64,000 nucleotides of DNA from Rhodotorula mucilaginosa (taxonomy: Eukaryota > Basidiomycota > Microbotryomycetes > Sporidiobolales > Sporidiobolaceae), in NCBI GenBank assembly GCA_034406715.1, contig CP137874.1, positions 496,001 through 560,000 of the forward strand, written 5' to 3'. Below are positions 11,584 through 22,953 of the stretch, piece after piece (the first letter of the stretch is position 1; each line of letters starts with the position of its first letter). A program made the translations under genes and the position numbers. The notes beneath the pieces were generated by a model, which was not told the DNA's origin, ran no database searches, and was given only the letters and a program-made list of their open reading frames with translations.

Positions 11584-12364
11584 ATGACCAGCAAGCCGAC
11601 CAAGGGGCTCCAAGCGCGGCACACGAGCCGTCCCAGCACGCCGGCTCTCATCGAGCTTCCCGCGCTGCCGCCGCCGACGTCGTTCCGCCGTTCTGTTGGT
11701 GGCAAGTCCTCTCTCTCTCGCACTGGTCTTAGGTAGGAGACGAGCTAATTCTTGCTCGCCGCATCTGAAACTCGTAGCGGTGTCGAGCCTCCTCGCGACC
11801 GAGGAACGTCCTCTTGTCGCCGAAAGTCCCGGCTCGATCCGCACGCGTGTCCCGATCTCGTCGCCGACGCCGAAAGCGCTCCCGTCCTTGACCAGGGTCC
11901 TCGATTCGGGCTACGAGTCCAAGTTCAAAGGTCCGCAGATCGACTACTTTAGTATCGAGCAGCCCGGAACGGTGACCGCCGCGGAGGAAAAGGCGCCACT
12001 CGCGTCTCCCCATCCCTTGCACATGGAGCACCACTCGAGTCTTCCGTCGCTCGTCGAGACAGTCACGATGGCGCCGAAGCAAGATACTCTCGCCGAGACC
12101 GCGCATTCAATACCCCGTGCCGCGACCAACTCTTTGCTTCTCTCGAGCAAACCCGGACTTGTCGCCGACGACTCGGTCTGGGGGGGCGGCGAACCTCAAA
12201 TCGGTCTCGAGACGGTCACCAGCGACGAAAATTTAGACGAGAGCGAGGCGTCGTTCACGTGTCGTACCTCGGCCGCCATCGAGCGTTTTGCGGTTGCTCG
12301 GATCATCTTGAAGGGCGACCTCGAGGGAGGCGGCTCGCCCGTCGACCGGAGGATGAGCATGTAG
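11584..12364 (+). CDS. Ser/Thr-rich disordered protein, unknown
   Basis: Two exons (11584-11732 and 11788-12364) give 241 residues. I do not recognise it. The start MTSKPTKGLQARHTSRPSTP is basic and Pro/Ser rich. The 55-nt intron has a GTAGGA donor and the acceptor GTCGAG; a better-looking upstream CGTAG acceptor would break the frame. The rest is acidic and Ser/Thr/Leu rich with no predicted membrane segment, e.g. FKGPQIDYFSIEQPGTV and VTSDENLDESEASFTC, and ends GGGSPVDRRMSM. The composition suggests an intrinsically disordered, possibly phosphorylated regulator, but no function can be assigned. The long open frame in exon 2 and a conventional stop support coding. Confidence 0.5.
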
Positions 12365-13735
12365 CGGCGCACATTCTCGGTCAGGATTGGTGGCTTGCGC
12401 TTGTTGTCTTGGAGCTCATTTATACTGTAGTCGTCCTCACGTTAGAGCTTGTTGTTGGCTAATTCTACGCTTGGATACGAGACCCTGACTTTCCCGGTCA
12501 AAGGCGAACGTGCGAGTTTGTTTTGACAAGGTACACACTGCATTCTCCAAGGTTTATGATGGACAGCGCCTGCAACTGATTCTATGTCAGTCAAAAGAGA
12601 GCGGATGATGACGCAGCCAGACACACAGTCAAGAGAGGGAACTTTCGCGCGCAACAAGCGGTTTGAGAGTCAGCTTTGTCCCCTCGTGTACAGAAGCGAG
12701 CCGTCGATAGGTCCAGAGACGAGCATTAATAAAGGCTAGCCGATGCGGGTAGCGGATCGTGGAGCTCGTCGGGATTAGCGATTTTGCGTGACTCAGAGAG
12801 CGCATTCTTCAGCCAGGATCGCTTGATCCGAGGCTCGTCCAAGGCGTCGGGCGACGCGACGAGCGCATATTCACTTGTTGCGGCGGTGCATCATGAGCGT
12901 GGCGTTCTGCCTCTTGCCGCAGTGGTGGATGGTCGCGGACAAGCTGAACTTGCCTTGAGCTGAGCGGCAAAGTCTTCGAGCGGAAATAACGCTTAAAGTG
13001 ACGGAAGGCGCGGCGCTCCGCCTGCAGGAGCTCGAGCTGACGGACTCGTAGAGCTTCGACCTGAAAGAAGAGAGAGAAGCAATTAGTTTCGAGCTTGCCA
13101 GGAGGCGCAACGTACCCTTCTCGAACGCGGTTGCAAAGTCGAGAGACGCCGTACGTGAAGACGCCGTACGAGAAAGGTTCGGAGATAAAGCTGGAACGGC
13201 GGTGGCTTCAGAGGAGGGTCAGAATCGTAAGCACCGTGAATGGGCGAAAGAACAGCTCGCTCACCTAAAGATCAACTGCGAGTGCGGTGCTTGCTTGACC
13301 GTGCCGCTTCGATGCGCTTCGAGACAGTCGACAGTAAGTGCATCTCGAGGACGTCGGTGTCAAATCGGCGGCATCGATGTAGACGCGTACACTGTCTTCC
13401 TACCGTTTGATGAGCAATCGAAGCGAGAGCGTCGAGGAGGCGGAATTGATGATGAGGATGGCCGATGCTTGACCGGTCAAGCTTGACCTTTGAGCGGTTC
13501 GCAGCAGTGCGTGTAATCCACCAAACAACAGCTGCTTGAGTGACCGCACTCTCTCCGACCAACCGTCCTTGCCTGCAGAAAGGCTCCGGATATCTCGTCG
13601 CTTCCGGAAGGTTTATCGCTTCGCGGAGGGAAACTTGGCGGCGGTGATCTTTCCGTCCGGACCGAGACTGACAGCCTCGAAGGCGAACGCGGTGCTCTTT
13701 GCTTTGCCTTCAAGCCGACCCGCTCTCTGCGTAGC
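12365..13735. other. Intergenic with a possible leftward spliced transcript
   Basis: No confident gene. On the minus strand a near-perfect 55-nt intron is visible at 13115-13061: GTACGT donor, CTAAT branch-like site, pyrimidine tract, TTTCAG acceptor. The flanking exon can encode VEALRVRQLELLQAERRAFR followed by HFKRYFRSKTL, an amphipathic basic helix. A second, GC-type donor GCAAGT follows at about 12953. I could not find a start codon joined in frame, so this may be a small unannotated gene, a 5' UTR exon or a non-coding RNA. Confidence 0.3.
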
Positions 13736-15915
13736 ATGTCCCAGCCGGGGAACCGTGCCGCACCAGCTGCCACGGCGGGCGGGCCTTCTTCCCGTCGCTT
13801 GACTCTGCTCGCCTTGGTCGTGCCGCTCGCTCTGGCCTTCTTCGGCTCACCGGACACGGCGTCTATCCTGCCCGCCTCGGTCCACTCGTTCGTGCAGGAG
13901 TTGACGAGCTCGTTCGACTTGAAATCACTCAACACGGTCGTGCCCGCATGCCCGTCGCAACCTCCGGCACGCGATATCGGCCCGGACTGGACACCGTTGG
14001 ACGAGCCGGGCTACAAGACTCTTGCCGTGGAACGCTTGGTCGGCGCTATCCGAACTGTCAGTAATTCGAGATCATGCGATAGAGGGTGAAGAAGGACAGC
14101 TGATCAGTTCCTTTCGGTATCTCCGCTTGCCTGGCGTTGACCTCGTACACAGCGCACCGAAACATTCGACGACTATGGGACGCCCTATACCGATCCCCGC
14201 TTCGACAAGTTTGCCGCCTTCCACGACTACCTCGAGAGCTCGTTCCCAAGTGTCTTTGCGACTCTGCAGGTCGAAAAGCCGCAAAAGTTTGGCTTGCTCG
14301 TCACCTACGCAGGCAAAAAGGGCCATGCCGCCCTCGGAGCAGCCGCGCTCAAGCCGATTGTGCTGATGGCGCACCAGGATACGGTCCCGGTCGACCCGGG
14401 GACGGTTCCGGAATGGGAGCACCCGCCTTTCTCAGGCCACCTCGACGAGGCTGGCTGGATCTGGGGCGTGAGTTTGCACGCTTCTCCCGGTTGCGCATGC
14501 TAAGCTTCACTAACAGCGACCATCACACACCAGCGCGGCGCGATCGACTGCAAGAACACTCTCGTTGGCATCCTCGCCGCATTCGAGCGCTTGCTCAAGG
14601 AAGGATTCGTACCGGACAGGTGGGCAGCGATCCTCGCTCAGCGAGAGTTGCATCCGGAACTGATCTCTGCTCTGTCCGAAACAGAGACATCATCTTGTCG
14701 TCCAGCTTTGACGAAGAGATTGGCGGATTCCGCGCCGCGCGACACATTGCCGCTGCGCTCGAAGAACGCTACGGCCGCAACGGAGTGGCCATGATTGTCG
14801 ACGAAGGTTTTGGAGGGATCGTCAACGTCTTTGACCGCACGTTCGCCATGTTTGCCGTCGCCGAGAAGGGAGCCGTCTCGCTCCAACTCGACGTCGCCTC
14901 GCCCGGAGGTCACTCGAGCATGCCGCCGAAGTACACGAGTATCGGCGTACTCGCCAAGCTCATCTCGGCGCTCGAGGACAATGCGGACCAACCGGCGCTC
15001 CGGCTCGGCTCCCCCAAGGTTGGCGAGCTGCAGTGTTACGCCGAGCACGGCAAGATGGGCACTCTGTTCCGGAAGAGCATCCAGAGCCCCGTCCTGTGGC
15101 CGTACGTTGCTCGACAACTCTCGAAGCGGGACAAGCTCTCGCAAGCTGCGCTGCATACGACTCAGGCGGTCGACCTGATCCACGGCGGGGTGAAGCTGAA
15201 CGCGTTGCCGGAGTCCGCGACGGCCATGATCAACTACCGGATCGAGTACACCTCGTCCGTGAACGCGACGATCGAGCACACCTCGTCGGTGATTGAACCG
15301 ATCGTCAAGAAGCTCGGACTCGCGTACGACAAGCTCGGGTCGAAGAGCAACGTGACGCAGAATGTTGTACGACTCTCGGTGGTGGAACACAGCGCGTACG
15401 AGCCGGCGCCGATCACTCGGACAGAGGGTCCGACTTGGGACTTGATGGTCGGGACGGCCAAGCATCTGTGGCCGGGCGCGATCGCGGGACCGACCGGCAT
15501 GATGGGTGAGTCGGGCGTCTTCGCTCGCTGCCTCTTCTGTATTCTTTGCTGACTGACGCATCCCTGTTGCAGCCAACACCGACACCAAGGTGCGCTGTAC
15601 TCCCGATTGTGGATCCCTGCGCCTGATGCTGACGCGCCTCTGTCCGGCGCTTTATGACCGACAGCATTCCTGGAACTTGACGCGCAACATTTACCGCTTT
15701 GTGCCCGCGACGATCGACCAAGTCAAGGGTTTCCACACGATCAACGAGGCGTGCGTAGTCCTAGCGCAGTCGGGCTTTGTGGCTTTGAGCGCTGACCTCG
15801 GATCGCCACCGCTCTCACATGTCTGGCGCGCAGGGTGCATACCGATGCTCACTTGAGCGCGATCCGGTTCTTCTACAAGCTGATCCGGAACACGGAGGGA
15901 TGGACGTACGACTAG
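13736..15915 (+). CDS. CPS1: Carboxypeptidase S-like M20 metallopeptidase
   Basis: This is a vacuolar-type Gly-X carboxypeptidase (peptidase family M20), zinc dependent and active on C-terminal peptide bonds. Seven exons: 13736-14056, 14153-14467, 14534-14619, 14685-15505, 15573-15589, 15665-15750, 15834-15915. They total 575 residues. Residues about 22-36 (LTLLALVVPLALAFFG) form an N-terminal signal anchor, as in yeast Cps1. Metal and catalytic residues are in place: the HxD of IVLMAHQDTVPV, the Asp of RGAIDCKN, the Glu pair of SSSFDEEIGG, the Asp of VDEGFGG and the late His of NTDTKHSWNLTRNIYRF. Exon 5 is a 17-nt microexon carrying NTDTK. The C-terminus HLSAIRFFYKLIRNTEGW is family typical. 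It lies 164 nt upstream of the SREBP gene on the same strand. Confidence 0.88.
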
Positions 15916-16079
15916 AAGTGCGGGCTATAAAAGATAGGGATTTGGATTCGAGACTGGGTTGCCCCCTGTTTGTCGGATGAGCCGACAGTCGAACGATGCG
16001 AGAAAGGCGATCGCACGAGAGAGCGATCCGAGTGTCCATAGCGTCTCCTTTCTCTCCTTTAACAAGCACAGAAAGCAGC

Positions 16080-19000
16080 ATGCAGGCAGATACGCTGTCT
16101 GCTGACCCGTTCAGTACCGACTGGCTCGCTATGGCTGCGTCTGACGAACCGTCTCTCGTCGACTGCACCGCCTCATCGAACGACCCGCTCGCATTCCTCG
16201 ACAACGCCGCGCTGGGCTCTCAAGATTTGCAGGGCGGAGGGGAACAAGGAGGCAAGGCAGGGCAGGACGCGGACGCGGCGAATTTGACGGCGTGGCTGGG
16301 CGAGTACTCGGCTTCTCTCGATGGCGGCGCCAACAACAACCCGCCGAGTGCATACGGCCAGTCCGACATGGACGCTTCGCCCTTTGCCCTGTCCGAGACG
16401 AGCTTCTCCGCAGCATCGTCCAGCCTCGGCTACTCGAACGGAACCGACTTGTCGTCCTTGTTCGACCCCTCGTCGCCCTTCTCGTCCGGATCGCTCTTTG
16501 CCAGTGGCGCAGCAGCATCCTTCGCGTCCGAATTCGACCCCAACGCACTGCAAGCCCTCTTTGCGCCGCTGCCCGGGCAGACCGACAACCTCGAGCTGGC
16601 GGGAGGTCTGACAGGCAGCCAGGGTGCTGCTGGCTCGGTCCAGGGTATCCCGTTCCAGGCCGTCTCCCCGGCTTCGACCGCCGCCGCCGCCGGTTCGTCC
16701 AGCGGGTTTTCACCCCAAGCGCCTCCCCCGCCTTACCTGTCCCCGTCCAATACCGCGACGACCGATTTCGGGTTGGCTCTCTCGCCTCCGTTCATCTCGA
16801 CAGGTACATCTCCCTCCTTCGGAGCAGCCCCTGCGACGACCCTGAGTCGATCCGGCGTCGCCGTCACGTCCGAACAGCGACCATTCACGTCTCTCGCGGC
16901 TGCCACGGGCGTCGTCGTTCCCCCGGTCGCAAGCGCAGGGAAGAGCTCGACCGCCTCGCACGCCTATGCAGGTCAGGCTTCACTCGCCATCTCGCAGGAA
17001 GCGAACACGGCTGTGCAACTCGCTCGGACGCAGGGCGGTCCTTCGACGAGGGGAGGAGGACGGCAGGCGATCCAGCCGCGCGTCGCGGTGCGACCGATTG
17101 CGCCGAACCCGGCCGGCATGATCGCCAATGCTGGACTCACTCAGAAGGTCCACGCTCCAGGTGCGCGAGCGTTTTCTGTTGCTCGATCGACATACACATG
17201 AGTGCACTCTTGGTGTTCTGACACAAAGGTCGATATAACCAAATGCGCAGCTCCATTCCAGCTTCTCGGGGATGGCAACTTCCGCGACCCTCAAGTGCCG
17301 ATGTCGCGCTCGGGCTCTGTGACTGGCACATCCGGTCGACCGAGACGAAACGCGGCGTCGAAGCAAGAAGCTGAGGAGGAGGATCCGGCCAAATCTGCTG
17401 GAGGCGGTCGCCGAGGGAGGAAGAAAGCCGAGGGCGGTCACAGTAGGTCGCCGACCTGCTCTCGTCCGCGCGCGCCGTGTTGACAGTGTTGTTGTCTGCT
17501 CGCTACAGATGCCGTCGAACAGAAGTATCGCAACTCGATCAACTCGGCGCTTGCAGCTCTGCGCGACAACATTCCGGCTCTTAGTCACTTGAAGCCGCTT
17601 CCCTCGGTTCGTTTCTGCATCCCGCATCGTTTGACTTGGCACTGATCACTGATCGTCACCTCCTTGCACAGATGCCCACTACGAAGCGAAAGGCTTCACA
17701 GTTCAGTCTGGCTTCCGCGGCGATCCCAGAAACGCCCGAAGGCCTCATCGATGGCATCCCCGCTGCTCGCACCTTGTCCAAGGGCGTCATCCTCAACAAG
17801 GCCGTCGAATACATCGACTTTCTCCGCTACTCTCGGGACGCTCAGAACGAGGATCTCGAGACCTTGAAGGGCATGGTGCGCGAACTCGTCGGTGATGGCG
17901 AGAAACTGGTCGACGAGTTTGAGCGGCGACAAGCGGAGCGGCATATCGACCGGGAGGCGGAGCGGAAGCGCCTTCTTGCTGAAGACAGCCAAGAGGATCA
18001 GGGCGAGAGTGCAGAAGACGAGGAGGAGGAAGAGGCACCGGTCGTTCAGGCTCCCAAGGGCCGCGCTGCGGCTGGTACGAAGCGAGGCAGGCCCGCCGCG
18101 GCGGCAACGACCGCTCCCGCGAAAAAGGCGCGCGCGTCGACTCGCAACAACGGCCTAACGCCGCCGCTCAGCGACGAGTACGAGCGCGTACAGGACCTGA
18201 ACGCGGCGCACCTCGGTGCCTTGGTGTCCTCTCAGGACGGCGGCGCCTACCCCCCGAACGTCCACACCTTCCCGCCGTCGCCCGTCTCCTCCGAAGACCG
18301 CGGCGTCTCGCCTTCCGCCCTCAACAACGACGAGCAGGAACGCGCGGGCCGTGGCGGGCGCGTCATGCTGGCATCTTTCATGGGTGCCAGCTTTGCGGGC
18401 GGTCTCGGCTACGACCTGGCGGCTTCCGCTGCGGTCGCGGAAGAGACGCTCGCTCAAGCTGCGGGCCGCGCCTGGGCTGGTGGACTCGTCAGGAGGTCCG
18501 AGGTGCCGACAGAGACGACTACCGTTCCAGCAAAGGTGTTTGAGCTGCACCCTTCGCTCCTGAGCGGACTCGTCGCGCTCGGTGCCGCTTGTGTCGTGGT
18601 CGCGCTCTTCTACCTCGTCCGTTCGGTGCTCAGTCTCGGCAAATCGAGCACCTCGCCTGCCAAGAGTCGTCGCTCTCGGGCGCTGGCCGCTCTACAGGTC
18701 ATCTCGGCTCGGCCGACCGCAACTTATGGCGCCTCGAGGAAGAACGCTCTCGACGCGCGCCGCGCTCTCTTGCGCCTTGTCGGCGGTCCGAGTGTCCTGA
18801 TCCTGCCGTTCGCGATCGCCAAAGAGGCGCTCGTTTGGGCGATCAGGCGCGTGACCGGTCTGACGTGGGGACGTGATGGCGCTGTCGACGAGCAGGCGAC
18901 GATCGAAGAAGCGATGGCTTGGATCCGCATTGCCGAGATTGAGACGACCGTCGGTGAGTTCGGACGCGAACGGGTTTTGCGCGCAGAGAAGCTTCTTGAG

Positions 19001-20128
19001 ACTGACGTGCTTCTGACTCACTCACCAGGCTGGAAGATCCCCTACCTCGCCCGCGCTCACACCTTCTTGCGCTTGTCGAATCTCTCACGGGCGCCGACGT
19101 GGCCATACGTTTCCCCGACCACGTCGCGACCCGCAGTCGACGCCCTCATCTCGATGCACCTTCTCTCGCTCGGACACGCCGGCGGTGCCGAAGCGACCTG
19201 GTCACGAATGGTCGCGCGGCGAAAGAAGAGCGACGCGACGGGAGACTCGTTCGTCAACGTCGCAGTCGCTGCCGACTTTGAAGATGTCAAGGAACGCCTG
19301 TCCCCGGCAACTCGCGTCCGCAAGAGCTTCGACGAGCCTGCATCGCCGAGCGATACCGTACCGCTCCTCTACATGGCCGAAGCCGCGTGCGAAGCTGCCT
19401 TGGAGGATGTGTGGGCGAACATCTTCATCGCCGTCATAACCGCCACTGCGGGACAGGGTCCCAAGAGCGGCGCAGCCTCTATCGACTCGATCACCGAAAA
19501 CGTGTACGCGATTGGGCGCATCGTCGTCGAGGGTTCCGACTTGCACAGCCTCGTCGTCATGACCGACGCCTTCCTCACCATCTTCCGGTCCGGATTGTCT
19601 CCATCAGCCGCGAGCTCGCCTGCCCTCGCCGCGGCCAGGACCAAAGTCGCGCGGCTCGCCCTGGAAACCAAATCCGGAGGACCCTTCTCCCGCCTCTTCT
19701 GCGCTCAGGCGTTCTTTGAGCTTTTGGCGCCAACCTTGTCCGGCTCCGCGGACGGCCTCGCCGGTCTGCTCCCCACATCGACGACCAAGGAACCGACGTC
19801 AAAGGTCGACTTGTTCGCCACGACCGTCTTTGCCTGGCTCATCTGCCGACGTAGCGCGTCCACCCCGATGGAAAAGGCCGCCGAGCAGCAACCGACCAAG
19901 GCCGACCCGGCCTTGCATGCTCGGGCGATCGCCGCGCGTCACCTGCTCGGACACGCCCGGTTCCGGTCCACGTCGGACGAAGGGCGCGAGCACGAGCTCG
20001 ACGAGGTCGACGAGGCTTTCGAAGAGGCGCGCGAGGTTCTCGTCGACGCGCTCACGCTCGTCGCCCGGAAAGCGGCCGGTATCACGACTGCACTCGACGA
20101 GGATTCGGGCGTCGAGCTCGATTGGTGA
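16080..20128 (+). CDS. SRE1: SREBP-type bHLH membrane-bound transcription factor
   Basis: This is a homologue of fungal Sre1, the ER-membrane sterol/oxygen-responsive factor released by proteolysis. Exons are 16080-17160, 17251-17442, 17509-17606, 17672-18953 and 19029-20128 (1250 residues). The N-terminus is an acidic, Ser/Gln-rich activation region. The basic helix reads HNAVEQKYRNSINSALAALR. The Tyr in KYRNSIN is the SREBP-specific replacement of the usual bHLH Arg. Helix 2 is TLSKGVILNKAVEYIDFLRY. A long loop of about 30 residues, crossed by an intron, separates the helices. After an acidic/basic linker come two hydrophobic segments, VMLASFMGASFAGGLGYDLA (weaker) and LLSGLVALGAACVVVALFYL, then a long helical C-terminal region like the fungal SREBP regulatory domain. 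Intron 18954-19028 is 75 nt and open in frame, so retention would add 25 residues. An upstream in-frame ATG exists at 15996. Confidence 0.87.
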
Positions 20129-20300
20129 TGGCGGGCTCACAGTCACCCGTTGTCCCTGTACGAGGTATCCTTTCTTCCCTTGTCGTAACACTTTTCTCGA
20201 ATCAATAGACAATCTGTTGCTCAATTGCGAGGTGCGAGGTGCGAGGGGGAGTATCTATGAAAACGACAAGATGTGAGAAAAAAAGGCACGAGACTCTGGT
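20129..20300. other. Convergent 3' intergenic spacer
   Basis: Short 172-nt region between the stops of SRE1 and the Gfd2-like gene, A/T richer than its surroundings. It must hold both 3' ends. A tandem GCGAGGT repeat lies near 20229-20245. Confidence 0.4.
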
Positions 20301-22278
20301 TTATGTTGCGGCAGACGCTCGCAGGGCTTTCTGCTCGGATTTCTCCTTGAGGATCTGCGCGCCCGTCTCAAGACGCTTTTGCCGGGCGGCGGCAGCGGCA
20401 GCGGCGCGGTCGTCGAGGAATTTGACGAGCGTGGAAGCTGGCGCCGGCGTGTTGTTGCGGTCCATCATATGCTCGAAGAGGTCAAGTGTGTCTGCAAGCC
20501 AGACTTGTCAGCTACTTATCGCCGACAAGCAGGCTCCATGGACGGAATTACGCACATCGAGCGTCGTTGCCAGCGTTGTGAAGGCGCTGTGTCGAGAGTT
20601 CGATCTCTTTGCAGGCGCGCTCCAGGCCGATCTGCGACTTGCGCTTCAGCCAGCCGCTAAACAAGGCTTGAGTATCGACGATCCAGACTCCATGCTCCCC
20701 GCCCGAAGTCTTCTCGAACGAGCCGAGCTTGCGCAGGTCGTTCTGAAAGTCGCGAGAGGTGTCGAAGCCGAGTCGGCGGAGGGCGGAGAGGTCCATGCGC
20801 GGGTCGTGGAAGACGAGGAAGAGCGGCTGGTTCGCCGACAAGGCAGAGAAGAGGCCAGAGAGGAGGTGGAAAATGGTCTCTTGCGGCAGGGTGATAGATC
20901 GGCCAAAGTCGAAGTGCTGCGAAGCGGGCATGAAAAGATCAATCCACGAGCTCGATTCAGCGCAGCCAGCCATGCACGCCGCCAGGCTCACATCTCGCGC
21001 GTCTGGGGCGAATTTGCGGTTCCGTCTCCGCGCATTTTCCTTGACGACTGCGGCACACATCTCTTCAGTCTGCGTCCGAACGAGCGTAAACCTGTTCCTC
21101 TGCAAAGTCACGCACCGACATGCTGCGTCTCCCTCCGCTCGGTGACCTTGCCCGTCTTTTCATCCTTGACATACTCGAGGATGGACCAGCCAAACTCGAG
21201 CAACAAGTCATGATCAAACTCCCACGCCTCGACATCGAGCGCGAGGAACGCGCCCGCCCCATTCCGGACCGCCGCTTCGTGCGCGAGTCGGAGCGTCTCG
21301 AGTTCGAACGCGCGACCGGCGACGTGCTTGGCTGTGGCGATCTTTTCGGCGTCGGCAAAAGTGCTCGTGGGCGCCGCGGCCAGATTTGGGGAAGCCGGAC
21401 GGGTCAGGGCGCGATCCTGTTTCAGGGCCGGAGGCATCGCCACTGCTCCGAACGCAGCCGGACTCGAGTGAGCCGGTCCCGGAAGAGGGGGACGTATCCG
21501 CTTCGTCGGCGGTTGAGCGGGAGGAGAGGTGCTGCCCGGTGTTGGACTAGTCGGAACCAGACTCGGTGCTGCTGCGTCGGAGCGGACGGAGGGTGCGACG
21601 GCCTGCGGAGGCCCCTGCACGCCGACTGTCGAAGCAGTGCGCTTCTTGCCGGCAGTTCGCTTCGCAGGCTCTGCCTGCGGCGGAGGAAGAGCAGGCGTAG
21701 GCGTGGTCGCGCGACTGGTCGAGGCGTCGGTCCTGATCACGGGGCCGTTCTCGTTCCGAGCCGCATCGGCAGCGGCCGCCCTCCTCGCGCTCCGTTCCAT
21801 CACGTCCTCGGCTAATCGTTTCCGAACGGCAGCCTTGTCTGCAAAGCAGAGCATCTTGCGCTGCGGATTGTTGATGGCAAAGACCTCGGCCGCTATGAGG
21901 GTTTCCGCGAGTCGTTCGGGCGAGAGGCGATAGTCGGCTTTCAACTCGCGCTCGATGCGGACGAGATCCCGAATCCTGACGGCGAGGATGGGGTTCCCGA
22001 CGAGGTTCACGAGCTCGTAGAGCACGACGGAGCCGTCCTTGGCTGCGAGCGGCCACGGGGAGCGACTCGCCATGGTGAGCCGAGAGGCGGCGTACGCCTC
22101 GAGTCCGTCGACTTGGCGGAGGAGTCTGAACCATCGCAGGACTGCATACAGACTGCGTGTCAATTACAGTGTCTCTCCTGATGAACAGTCATGCTGCGAG
22201 CTCACCGATGTTGAAAGGGACGACGCCGTCCTCGCTCGTCCCCTCGAACGTCGTCAACGGGACGTTGGTCCGAGTCAT
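20301..22278 (-). CDS. Gfd2/YDR514C-like RNase H-fold protein
   Basis: Four exons (22278-22206, 22141-21116, 21047-20556, 20491-20301) give 593 residues. The C-terminal half carries the exonuclease-like domain of the Gfd2 family: GAFLALDVEAWEFDHDLLLE (strand 1 with Asp and Glu), HVVVKENARRRNRKFAPDAR across the exon 2/3 junction, PLFLVFHDPRMDLSALRRLG, VWIVDTQALFSGW, and the His/Asp box LHNAGNDARYTLDLFEHMM. Yeast Gfd2 is tied genetically to the mRNA export helicase Dbp5. The DEDD-like acidic residues suggest possible nuclease activity, though this is not shown. The N-terminal half has a conserved-looking helical part followed by a Pro/Thr-rich linker with a basic KKRTAS patch. The start MTRTNVPLTTFEG was chosen because the first intron fits only with the TATGCAG acceptor. 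Confidence 0.72.
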
Positions 22279-22953
22279 CGAGTGCTTCGGTACCGTCGAA
22301 CGACCTGCTGAGCGAGCCTGGCGGATGGGGACCCGAGTCGGCGGCGAGAGCTCCGGTCTCGGAGTCGTGCTGCTGCTGCTGCTGGCTCGCCGCAATGAGG
22401 GAACGACGACGAGCGATCGTCGAGGCGCCAGCCAGAGCGCAGCCACTCTCTGCAGCGCAATCTTGTCTACGCACAGCCCGCCGCGAGCAGCCGAGGCGGT
22501 GATTTCTCCTTCGAGCGTCGAAGCACAAAGAGGCGCAGCTCGCAGCTTGCTTTTGACCCCACACATCACGTGCACCGTGTGCCATGCTATCGTAGGAGAC
22601 GCTGTACGGGCTGCTGGCCAGTCCAAACGACCCTGCTTGCTTGCAAGAACGGCCCGGCGCACTCCGCCCCGAAGCTGCCGCCACTAGACTCGACGCCACT
22701 CAGCTGCTCCAATCCGTCGTCTGATCAAGCAAGGACTTGCTCAGTGCCAGGCTTTATCAGCACTGCAATCTGGAATGGTATCCGCTACAGATCAGGCTCT
22801 CGTTTCCTCTCGCTCTCCCGAAGACAGCTTTCTGACTTCCGAATCGGGCGACTCGACCCCGTCCCGCTTCCCCGCCTCACGCGCCTGACGCTCCATCAGG
22901 TTCCACCCAAGACGCCTCGAGATGCTTCCATCAAGCTGCCCTCAGGCGGCGAA
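22279..22953. other. Divergent promoter region
   Basis: About 675 nt between the start of the leftward Gfd2-like gene and the probable start of the rightward membrane protein. Frames of up to 165 codons here lack homology. Part of 22768-22953 may belong to an N-terminal extension of the membrane protein, because a Ser-rich frame beginning MVSATDQALVSSRSPEDS at 22773 runs towards it. Confidence 0.35.
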
